A stretch of 64,000 bases of DNA from Pyrus communis (Eukaryota > Streptophyta > Magnoliopsida > Rosales > Rosaceae): positions 6,744,001 through 6,808,000 of the forward strand of contig NC_084813.1 of the NCBI RefSeq assembly GCF_963583255.1. The letters run 5' to 3'. The notes below the pieces were generated by a model. The model did not search any database. It was given only the letters and a program-made list of their open reading frames with translations, and was not told the DNA's origin. Positions 22,755 through 32,648 of the stretch are shown here, piece by piece (position 1 is the stretch's first letter; each line of letters opens with the position of its first letter). The position numbers and the translations under genes are program-made.

Positions 22755-25700
22755 CTAAGGGACTAGAGTCGACAGATGCGGCTTGGCAGAATCTTGAGAT
22801 TTGTGCATCCTGAAATTTCTGAAAACTTCTGGAAACTTCTCAAGCTTTGAGCATCCAGAAACATAAAGGTATTCAAGAGATTTCATGTGAGCAATGCTGC
22901 TTGGAAGACTCTCAAGTTCTCTGCAATCATTAAGATTCAAAGTAACAAGACTGATGAGATTTAAAATAGAAGCAGGCAGCTCCTTAATTGCAGTGCCACC
23001 CAAATCAAGCTCAGATAGATTATTCATAACCTCTGAAATTTTTGGAAACTTCTCAAGCTTTGGGCATCCAGAAACATAAAGGTATTCAAGAGATTTCATG
23101 TGAGAAATGCGGCTTGGAAGACTCTCAAGTTCTCTGCAATCATTCAGACTCAAAGTAACAAGACTGGTGAGATTTAAAATAGAAGCAGGCAGCTCCTTAA
23201 TTGCAGTGCCATCCAAATAAAGCTCAAATAGTTTCTTCATTTCTGGAAACTTCTCAAGCTTTGAGCATCCAGAAACATCAAGGTATTCAAGAGATTTCAT
23301 GTGAGAAATGCTGCTTGGAAGACTCTCAAGTTCTCTGCAATCATTCAGACTCAAAGTAACAAGACTGGTGAGATTTAAAATAGAAGCAGGCAGCTCCTTA
23401 ATTGCAGTGCCATCCAAATAAAGCTCAAATAGCTTCTTCATAACCTCTGAAATTTCTGGAAACTTCTCAAGCTTTGAGCATCTAGAAACATAAAGGTATT
23501 TAAGAGATTTCATGTGAGAAATGCTGCTTGGAAGACTCTCAAGTTCTCTGCAATCATTCAGCTCCAAAGTAACAAGACTGGTGAGATTTAAAATAGAAGC
23601 AGGCAGCTCCTTAATTGCAGTGCCATCCAAATAAAGCTCAAATAGCTTCTTCATAACCTCTGAAATTTCTGGAAACTTCTCAAGCTTTGAGCATCCAGAA
23701 ACATAAAGGAATTCAAGAGATTTCATGTGAGAAATGCTGCTTGGAAGACTCTCAAGTTTTCTGCAATCATTCAGCTTCAAAATAACAAGACTGGTGAGAT
23801 TTAAAATAGAAGCAGGCAGCTCCTTAATTGCAGTGCCACCCAAATCAAGGTCAGATAGATTATTCATAACCTCTGAAATTTCTGGAAACTTCTCAAGCTT
23901 TGGGCATCCAGAAACATAAAGGTATTCAAGAGATTTCATGTGAGAAATGCTGCTTGGAAGACTCTCAAGTTCTCTGCAATCATTCAGCTTCAAAGTAACA
24001 AGACTGGTGAGATTTAAAATAGAAGCAGGCAGCTCCTTAATTGCAGTGCCATACAAATAAAGCTTAGATAGCTTGTTCATAACCTCTGAAATTTCTGGAA
24101 ACTTCTCAAGGTTTGAGCATCTAGAAACATCTAGGTATTTAAGAGATTTCATGTGAGAAATGCTGTTTGGAAGACTCTCAAGTTCTCTGCAATCATTCAG
24201 ATTCAAAGTAACAAGACTGGTGAGATTTAAAATAGAAGCAGGCAGCTCCTTAATTGCAGTGCCATACAAATAAAGCTTAGATAGCTTCTTCATAACCTCT
24301 GAAATTTCTGGAAACTTCTCAAGGTTTGAGCATCTAGAAACATCTAGGTATTCAAGAGATTTCATGTGAGAAATGCTGCTTGGAAGACTCTCAAGTTCTC
24401 TGCAATCATTAAGATTCAAAGTAACAAGACTGGTGAGATTTAAAATAGAGGCAGGCAGCTCCTTAATTGTAGTGCCATACAAATAAAGCTTAGATAGCTT
24501 CTTCATAACCTCTGAAATTTCTGGAAACTTCTCAAGCTTTGAGCATCTAGAAACATAAAGGTATTTAAGAGATTTCATGTGAGAAATGCTGCTTGGAAGA
24601 CTCTCAAGTTCTCTGCAATCATTCAGCTTCAAAATAACAAGACTGGTGAGATTTAAAATAGAAGCAGGCAGCTCCTTAATTGCAGTGCCACCCAAATCAA
24701 GGTCAGATAGATTATTCATAACCTCTGAAATTTCTGGAAACTTCTCAAGCTTTGGGCATCCAGAAACATAAAGGTATTCAAGAGATTTCATGTGAGAAAT
24801 GCTGCTTGGAAGACTCTCAAGTTCTCTGCAATCATTCAGATTCAAAGTAACAAGACTGGTGAGATTTAAAATAGAAGCAGGCAGCTCCTTAATTGCAGTG
24901 CCATACAAATAAAGCTTAGATAGCTTCTTCATAACCTCTGAAATTTCTGGAAACTTCTCAAGCTTTGAGCATCTAGAAACATCTAGGTATTCAAGAGATT
25001 TCATGTGAGAAATGCTGCTTGGAAGACTCTCAAGTTCTCTGCAATCATTCAGACTCAAAGTAACAAGACTGGTGAGATTTAAAATAGAAGCAGGCATCTC
25101 CTTAATTGCAGTGCCACCCAAATCAAGCTCAGATAGATTATTCATAGCCTCTGAAATTTCTGGAAACTTCTCAAGATTTGAGCAGTGAGAAATATCGAGG
25201 CCTTTAAGAAATTTCATGTGAGAAATACGCCTTGGAAGATTCTTAAATTTTTTGCAACCCTTTAGATTCAAAGTAACAAGACTGGTGAGATTTAAAATAG
25301 AAGCAGGCAGCTCCTTAATTGCAGTGCCACCCAAATCAAGCTCAGATAGATTATTCATAATCTCTGAAATTTTTCGAAACTTCTCAAGCTTTGGGCATCC
25401 AGAAACATAAAGGTATTCAAGAGATTTCATGTGAGAAATGCGGCTTGGAAGACTCTCAAGTTCTCTGCAATCATTCAGATTCAAAGTAACAAGCCTGGTG
25501 AGATTTAAAATAGAAGCAGGCAGCTCCTTAATTGCAGTGCCACCCAAATCAAGCTCAGATAGATTATTCATAACCTCTGAAATTTTTGGAAACTTCTCAA
25601 GCTTTGGGCATCCAGAAACATAAAGGTATTCAAGAGATTTCATGTGAGAAATGTGGCTTGGAAGACTCTCAAGTTCTCTGCAATTATTCAGCTTCAAAGT

Positions 25701-28563
25701 AACAAGACTGGTGAGATTTAAAATAGAGGCAGGCAGCTCCTTAATTGCAGTGCCACCCAAATCAAGCTCAGATAGATTATTCATAGCCTCTGAAATTTCT
25801 GGAAACTTCTCAAGATTTGAGCATTGAGAAATATCGAGGCTTTTAAGAAATTTCATGTGAGAAATACGCCTCGGAAGATTCTTAAATTTTTTGCAACCCT
25901 TTAGATTCAAGGTAACAAGCCCCATAAGATTACTAATTGACAAGGGCAGTTCTTTAATTTTAGTATAATCTAAATAAAGCTCTGATAGATCCTGCATAAC
26001 ATCTGAAACTTCGGGAAACTTATCAAGGTTTTTGCACCATGAAAGTTTAAGGGTTCTAAGAGATTTCATACCAATCTTGCTTGGAAAATTCTTAAGATTT
26101 CTGCAAAATGCCAAATCCAAAAGAACCAGGTTTTTGAGAGATGAAATGGATGGGTGAACCTCAAATAAACTTGTACAACTTCGAAAAACTACTTTCTCAA
26201 GATTTTTCGCCTCTGTGAAGTCAGGAGTTATCTTCAGGTGAGGAGAACTTGCTAAGTTGATAATTTTCAAATTTTCCAGAGGCTGGTATAACACATCAAG
26301 GAAAACAAGTTATATGGTAAGGCATCTAAGAATTAAACCATTTAAAAGAAACATATGCAAGTGAAGTTTTTACCTTGGCTCCTTCCCAAAGATGTTCAAT
26401 GAGACTATTTTGCATGTCAAGCTCAACAAGATTCTTTGCAATAAAATTGGACGGTAAGGACTTTAGGGGGAAATGCTTCCATACGAGACTTCTTAACTCA
26501 TGCAGAAGAAACTTTAAATTCTCACATGAATATCCATTGTGGCCGTGGATTTTGAGCAATCTTAATTTCGTCATTTTAACAAAAGCTTCGGAACTGAAGT
26601 ATACCACTTTTGGTTTTGAGAATGAAAGGTCAAGGATTATGCTTTCAACAGCTTCCGTAGCCTGGATAACAAATAGTTCAAATTATGTGACTGTAGATAT
26701 CCTGAATCTTATTTAACATTACAAAGTTAATGCATGTTTCTATGAATTGTATTTTGATCAAAGTCAAAGCTGTTTACTCTAAAGATTTACATATGAAAAA
26801 GAAGGTCATGAACATATCGCACCGTATTTTGAGTTAGCACGTGATGAACATCTTCATAATTCCACAACCTACTGCGTTTCCCAGGCTCTTTAATAGATTC
26901 TTGGCGGACGATTTCACGACCCATTTCCTCTAGTAAATCATGCATCTCCAGTGTTTCCCGTGAGACAGTTATAAGAGCTCGATCAATTAGAACTCTTAGC
27001 CCTGTATGGGGATAAAAGCCACAACTGTCCAGAACCTTTGTTGCGTTGTCTTTTTCCGCTCCTTTAAAGAAACATGCAATATCCAGAAATATGTCCTTCT
27101 CAGAATCATCTAGTCCATCGAAGCTTGTTCTTAACACATCATGAATTCCCCTTTGCGGGATTTTCTTTAATTTCTCTAGCACCTCCTCCCACTCCTGCAC
27201 AGATTTGTTATAAAGAAATGCCCCCAAGACTTTAAGTGCTAAAGGAAGACCTTGAGCATATCGTACAGCACGGCTTGAGAGATGGTCATAGTCTCTTTTG
27301 GGTTGCTTTGTTCTAAAGGCATACTGGCTAAAGAGTTCCAAAGCTCCATCACCACTTAGAACCTTGGGGCTGTAGATCGCATCAGCTCGACTTAGTACTA
27401 GCTTATCTCTAGTGGTGATAATGATTCTACTCCCACCACCAAATGAATGTTGCTTTCCAAGTAATGTTTCAATTTTAAATAAGTCGTCAACATCATCAAG
27501 AACAATCAAAACCTTTTTCATCTGTAGCCTTTCCAAAATCATTCTGTAACCTCGATCCAATGTGCCTAAACTCTGCACCTTTTCATTCAAGATTCTAGAT
27601 AGAAGTTTTTCCTGCATATGTACGGCACCACAAGCGGAGAACTCTTCCTTGACATTGTCAAGAAAGCAACAAGCTTCAAATTGACAAGCAATTTTCTCAT
27701 AAACAGCTCTAGCTATGGTTGTTTTGCCTATACCACCCATACCCCATATTCCAACAACACGAACTTCGTCCATTTCAGGAGCAGGATGTAATAGCAAGTC
27801 CATTTCATGCATGTGGGAATCCATTTCAACCAAGTCATCGTCTTTACTTGATGAGATGCGGATCAATTTCTGAAAAATATCTTCTACAATTTCCTCAATG
27901 AGCTTGGCATCATCCCTGTGGAATAAGAAAAACATTATTGTAAGAGTAAGATCAAGAACAAGTGCAAACCGTATACATAGTCATACATTTGCTAGGAAAA
28001 CATGACAAAGAATTAAAACTAAACGTTAAAATAAAAAAAATCCCAAATTATGAAACTACTACAGCTAAAAATTACTCGCAATTTTTCGAATCCCAGCCGG
28101 TTAAATTGGTGGCTCGAGTAAGAGCGGACCTCCAGCTCCGCACCTCTTCCATGTCGGCGTTAGAATGGCCTTCATGCTTGGCAAAAGCTTCCGCAAAGCT
28201 GCTCTCTGCTTTGCGGACATGAGAAGGATCCACTTCGTAAAAAACGGGCACCACCATCTGGTTCTTTCTATCCATACAATCCAGTATTTGGACGAGCTCC
28301 TTCAAGCACCATGTGGAAGAAGCATATTTTTGAGAAAAAACTACGATTGAAACGCGCGAATCTTGGATCGCCGTCAGTAGCTGCGAAAGGTCGTTGCCCT
28401 TTCGCAGCCCTTCGGCATCAATGAAGGTGCTGATTGCTTTCTGATTCAGGGCTTTGTAGAGGTGGCTGACGAAGCACCTGCGAGTGTCTTCCCCTCTGAA
28501 ATTGAGGAACACGTCGTATTTCCAAGGAGAGCCAGAGGAAGAAGAAGATGCAGCAGCAGCCAT
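22755..28563 (-). CDS. TIR-NB-ARC-LRR (TNL) disease resistance protein, 1798 codons over four exons
   Basis: Exons on the minus strand are 28563-28076, 27915-26823, 26661-26374 and 26282-22755. All joins keep frame at GT-AG sites, giving 1798 residues. The TIR domain (residues 14-150) has YDVFLNFRGEDTR and the SSTWCLKEL motif with the candidate NADase glutamate at residue 89. The NB-ARC has the P-loop GMGGIGKTT (221-229), kinase-2 VLIVLDDVDD, GSRIIITTRDK, GLPLALKVLG and an MHD motif (EMHDLLEEMG, near 490). Exon 3 holds the first LRRs; exon 4 holds a 15-unit LRR array. Intact TNLs sense pathogen effectors and signal by TIR NADase activity. The end is abnormal: the last ~20 residues are out of frame with the ancestral C terminus (see 22418-22740), and no post-LRR domain follows. 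It may work, or may be a recent pseudogene. Confidence 0.9.
22850..25970 (-). repeat. Tandem LRR array: 15 units of 213 bp (71 codons), with an 852-bp higher-order period
   Basis: Residues about 728-1778 of the TNL consist of 15 units of 71 residues, each three LRRs (patterns ..LSELDLGGTAIKELPASI, SLVTLNLNDCRELESLPSSI, SLEYLYVSGCPKLEKFPE). One unit lacks four codons near 23240 (ISEV absent). Variants such as GGTAIKE, YGTAIKE and DGTAIKE recur in order. Marker segments at 23734, 24586 and 25438 are 852 bp (four units) apart, and the one at 22894 is 840 bp from its neighbour, as the 12-bp deletion predicts. Confidence 0.95.
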
Positions 28564-28656
28564 TAATCGATGGAGTATCTAAGAGTAATGTATGAACTGA
28601 AACACTCAATTGATCTTCACACTGATCTTCACATTGAGCTACAAAGGAAGTAATGA

Positions 28657-28723
28657 GTCAATGACGACCACATCACGCGTTTCTAGCTGTTGAAGTCAAT
28701 GACGACCAGATCACGCGTTTCTA
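28657..28723 (-). promoter_or_regulatory. Tandem 38-bp promoter repeat with W-box cores upstream of the TNL
   Basis: About 95-160 bp upstream of the TNL start codon the sequence gtcaatgacgacca..tcacgcgtttcta occurs at 28657-28685 and again at 28695-28723. Each contains TTGACT on the gene's strand, the core of WRKY-binding W-boxes. WRKY control of NLR genes is known; control of this one is inferred. Confidence 0.5.
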
Positions 28724-28819
28724 TTTTCTAGGTGCAGTTTCTATTTTCTAGGTGCATGTCTTTATCACCTTTCAGAAAAATGAAGAATCCAAGGACTAAT
28801 CCTTCAAGTTTTTGAGAAT

Positions 28820-28981
28820 ATAGGTTATTGAAATTTAATTCGACTTACTTGGAAAGGTTTATTTTAATAATTATAATAAATTTAACCGTTTAACCAAAAT
28901 ATAGGTTATTGAAATTTAATTCGACTTACTTGGAAAGGTTTATTTTAACAATTATAATAAACTTAACCGTTCCACCAAATT
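28820..28981. repeat. Two tandem copies of an 81-bp AT-rich unit
   Basis: 'ataggttattgaaatttaat' and its continuation start at 28820 and 28901, with only a few differences between copies. It lies about 260-420 bp upstream of the TNL start codon. Confidence 0.85.
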
Positions 28982-30327
28982 TTAATGATTCAGATTCTTA
29001 AACTTGATAGATTAAAATGAAAGAATCTGAAAATGATCCAACAAAGGATAAGTATAAAAATTATAAAGTATCAAAAATTGGTGGACAAAGATTTGCTCCG
29101 CATGGGCGAGTGGATGCAACGCGCAAAAGAAAACAACAAGAGTGGGTGCCAAGTCCTAACAGTACAACTGGGGCACACATCACAAGGGGTAATGTCCCGA
29201 GATGTTTTTCAAGAGTCTAAATAAATCTCATGATGTTGGAGCTCTTCAATTATCTTTGGTGGGACTAGTGCCCATGTGACACACCGTGAGGCAATGCAAA
29301 CCAGGCCATTTGGGAACCGACTTCTTCAATCCTTTGGGTTTGAATACAATTGGGCCTAGATGGACTTAGTTGTGTCTGAAGAGGAGACTAACGCAATAAA
29401 TTTCACGGGCACATATACTTGAGAGTTAACATGGTTATTTCTTGGCAAATACCATACTGACCATATTGTAAGAAGTTCAATACTTTTGTCGTTGTCATTA
29501 GGCAGCAACTTGCCTACAGTTACATCTATTATGATATCTTAAGGAAACTGTTATTAACACTCTAAGAATCTTATTTTACACTCCCTAAAAGTCTATTCTT
29601 CTTTCTAATTATAAAAAGTTCGGAATGCAAAATAAAACTTTTAAAAAGCCTATAACAATTCCCTATCTTAATACTGAGTGGCCCTAATGAACCTATATTC
29701 GTGTTTTATATTCTTGGAAGCGTACAACAAATTCTTTGCATAAAATGGAAATATTATACTTCTTTCTTATATTGATATAAGTAGTATTGTCATATGGAAG
29801 ACAATGAAACCAACGGATTTATGTTCTATGCAAAATACGAGATGTACATACCATGCCACAGATAATGTATCTTCTATTTTCTTGTGTCAATCGAGCTGAT
29901 ATGATATTTAGTGTGAGAAATGAAGTGAATTTAAATCAGTTTCGAATAGAAGAGAAGCATGCTATAAGAAAGCATTCATTTGTAGATTGTATTGTGTCAT
30001 CAATATTATACTCATAGTTTCAACTGATCAGCTTACTGCATGGGTAAAAACACAAAAAAAGGAAAATAGAAAAGTAGAAGACATAATATTTGAGCATGTA
30101 ACAGGAATAGTAAGTTTTTGAAAAAATTGCTAGACCGAGAAATTAAATCGTTAAACATTACACTGTGACCCAATATAAAGATATAGTTTGTTTACAAATC
30201 AAAACGAAGTGGTATCAAAGGAAAATGTTTAAGATGTTGAAAATACAAAACTGGACTACGCAACCATATCTTTTTTCCGTAACTAAACGAATAATTTATA
30301 ATGATACAAACCCCGATCTTGGCTCAC
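28982..30327. other. TNL upstream region, no gene seen
   Basis: AT-rich, with short chance ORFs. The part beginning at about 29418 ('acttgagagttaacatgg') also occurs at 46367 next to the second TNL, marking the shared upstream flank of the two genes. Confidence 0.55.
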
Positions 30328-30436
30328 CTGCCTCCTCCCATCCTCAACTCTGTATGTCAAAGGCTGAGTAGCCATGTATGCAAAAGTTGTGAAATGATCA
30401 CCATCTGAAGATTGAGAATAACCCACATTCACATTG
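30328..30436 (-). other. Possible orphan exon of unknown family
   Basis: The minus strand between a plausible acceptor (ttttgag|caatg) and donor (ggcag|gtgagc) reads an open segment with NVGYSQSSDGDHFTTFAYMA and VEDGRR. The composition is protein-like, but I do not recognise it. It could be a fragment left by a duplication, or chance. Confidence 0.25.
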
Positions 30437-30829
30437 CTCAAAATTTTATAGAAAATAGGACAAATTAACATATTTAAAGTATGTATTAGGATGCAAACGT
30501 TCTTAAGATAAATTAAGAAAGGAAAGCAGGTAGGCCGCCAATGGCATTTCTAATCACCAAGACAAACTTCTGGGCACCATGTGGTTGAACCCAAAATCGT
30601 TATGAAAACAATAATATAATACAAAAAGATACTCATCCAGCTGTTTCTTAATTTCTTGAATTTCCTAAGTAAGTTTTCCTTGTTGATTCTATTTCTCTAT
30701 CAATAGGAAAAAAAAAAAAAAAAAAAAGTAACTTGATTCTTGGTAATGAGCACATACAGTTGCTTAATAACATTTAACAATTAGAGTAAGGTAAAGACAC
30801 TCCAATCAGGTCCACGATGCTTCAATCTA
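30437..30829. other. Intergenic, nothing recognised
   Basis: AT-rich sequence with a poly(A) run near 30710-30727 and no gene. Confidence 0.5.
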
Positions 30830-31960
30830 TCAAATCCATTCGTACAGATTGATTATCTGATTGGTATTGAAAAGGAACCAAAACCCCCCAAATTTTTGAA
30901 ATTTCGGGTAGGATGAATCGCTTACCTTCAGAACAGCAGGGGAACGCAGGTAGTGGGACATGATTCGCTGGATTTAAGAGCAAGAGAAGGCTCTCCCCCG
31001 CATTTTCCCTGCATTCCATCTCCATCATCAAATTGAAGTTCATTTCTATTTATTTCAGCTGAAAATAATAAAAATGAATAAACATTTCTAAAAATTAAAG
31101 TAAACTTCAAGTTGCTGACAGTTTGACTTGAAGAGCTTCAGCTGAAGCTAAGTAGGCTTATAGTGGGTGAATCAAAAGGATAAAGATACTGCAATTTTCA
31201 GCTTCATACCAAAGGATAGACAAAGCACGATAGCATGCTGCGAACGAATTATTCAATCTAGCTGAAAGGAAAAGTTGCAGGACAAAGATATTCACCTATT
31301 AATTTAGATCAAATAACCATATATCTTCACATCATCACCAAAAGAGTTATTAAAGGAATGATAACCATGAAAAGTCATAGGCATTCTATCAACAACATAA
31401 ATTTACCAAGTTCACAAATCTGCTCAAATCCGTTAAGAAAATTTACCAAATCAAAAGTTCATACAACGAAATCTGACTTCAAGCCCAATTCTTCATTTTG
31501 AAAATTGAATGCATATGAGTTTTCTAAGAAACACAAATTTCGTTTTTGTTTTAATCAGTAGATTCATGCCAAGCTTGCAAAATTACCTGTGCCACAAATT
31601 CTTGTTCTACACCGGTGCCCACAACAACTTCTTACTCAGCTGTAGCTTTCCATCTTGCAAGTTGTTCTTCACGAGAGCAATTGTGCATCATTAGCCTTCT
31701 AAGCTACACACATAATGCCATGAGTCTTCCAATTGTTTCGATTTAATTTAAAATAAATCAATTTAATTTCTTAGTATAACATATCCATGCTACACGATCA
31801 GCACCTTATTTTAGTAAAACAAAAACAAAAGATGGTAGAAATTGATATAATTATTGTGGCCAGCTAATTTTGCAAATTGACATAATTATTGCAAATTGGA
31901 AAAAGAAGTTGGTGCCAGCAATTACTAATGCAATAGTTGTGGCAATCGCTAGAAAATGTG
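30830..31960. repeat. Duplicated TNL 3'-flank segment, copy D (partner 20735-21750)
   Basis: Same order and orientation as copy C, about 10.1 kb away. At its right edge (about 31963) it runs directly into LRR sequence, so the stretch corresponding to 21751-22850 of the first TNL has been deleted in this copy. Confidence 0.9.
31587..31690 (-). pseudogene. Orphan coiled-coil exon, copy D
   Basis: Same exon as at 21487-21588, but with an in-frame stop (GCTGAGTAAG, AE-stop) where copy C reads glutamate, and other changes (EEQLARWKATAE before the stop). This copy cannot encode the same peptide. Confidence 0.5.
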
Positions 31961-31962
31961 AA

Positions 31963-32195
31963 TGAAATTTCTCAACATTTGAGCATCCAGAATCATCAAG
32001 ATTTTCAAGAGATTTCATGTGAGAAATGATGCTTGGAAAACTCTCAAGTTCTCTGTAGATAGTTTATTCAAGACCTCTGAATTTTTCGGAAACGTCTCAA
32101 GATTTGAGCATCCAGAAACATCAAGCTATCGAAGAGATTTCATGTGACAAATGCTGCTTGGAAGACTCTCAAGTTCTCTGCAATCATTCATCATT

Positions 32196-32197
<2 letters not shown>
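31963..32197 (-). pseudogene. LRR remnant of the second TNL (3' side of the retrotransposon)
   Basis: Holds about one and a quarter of the 213-bp LRR units (blocks such as gagatttcatgtgagaaatg and cttggaagactctcaagttc), with deletions and frame loss near 32055. It ends at 'caatcattcatcattca' against the poly(T) border of the retrotransposon. Confidence 0.9.
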
Positions 32198-32234
<37 letters not shown>

Positions 32235-32352
32235 AGAATTTGGGGAACAAAAAGTTTGAAATTCCCTAGCTTGTGGAAGTTTGAAGACTTTCCATGTGGG
32301 ACTTTCTCATGGTTTGAATTTGAATTTTGAATTTGTTTGGTCTTGTTGAACT

Positions 32353-32359
32353 TATATAA
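32353..32359 (+). promoter_or_regulatory. TATA box for the antisense ORF of the Tat element
   Basis: TATATAA lies about 25-35 bp before a likely transcription start, and about 120 bp before a 5'-UTR intron (32476-32648, donor cag|gttggt, acceptor gttgtag) that ends right at the ATG at 32649. The arrangement suggests an independent plus-strand promoter. Confidence 0.5.
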
Positions 32360-32648
32360 GAAGGATAAGTCTTCACTCTTGAACTTGCCTTCATTTGCTT
32401 ATTTTGTAGTAATTTTGGAAGATAGAGTGTTCTCTAGTTGAGAGGGATTCCGACATTGCTTTGCATCATCTTCAGGTTGGTAATCTTCTCCACTCAATCG
32501 CATGTTTTCATTCTGGTTGAATTGTTTAAGTGTTCATGTATTTGTTTAAGAACATGACGAACTGGTTGAGCTTTTTCTTCATGCCTTAGGAACTTCCTTA
32601 TGTTTCGATCTTTCATGTAGTGATAGAGTTTGTTTCTGTTTGTTGTAG

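Noticed and set aside
22894..25623. Four conserved 61-codon ORFs on the plus strand inside the LRR array
   Set aside because: They are antisense shadows of the repeated LRR unit; their regular spacing reflects the array, and no promoter or start context supports expression.
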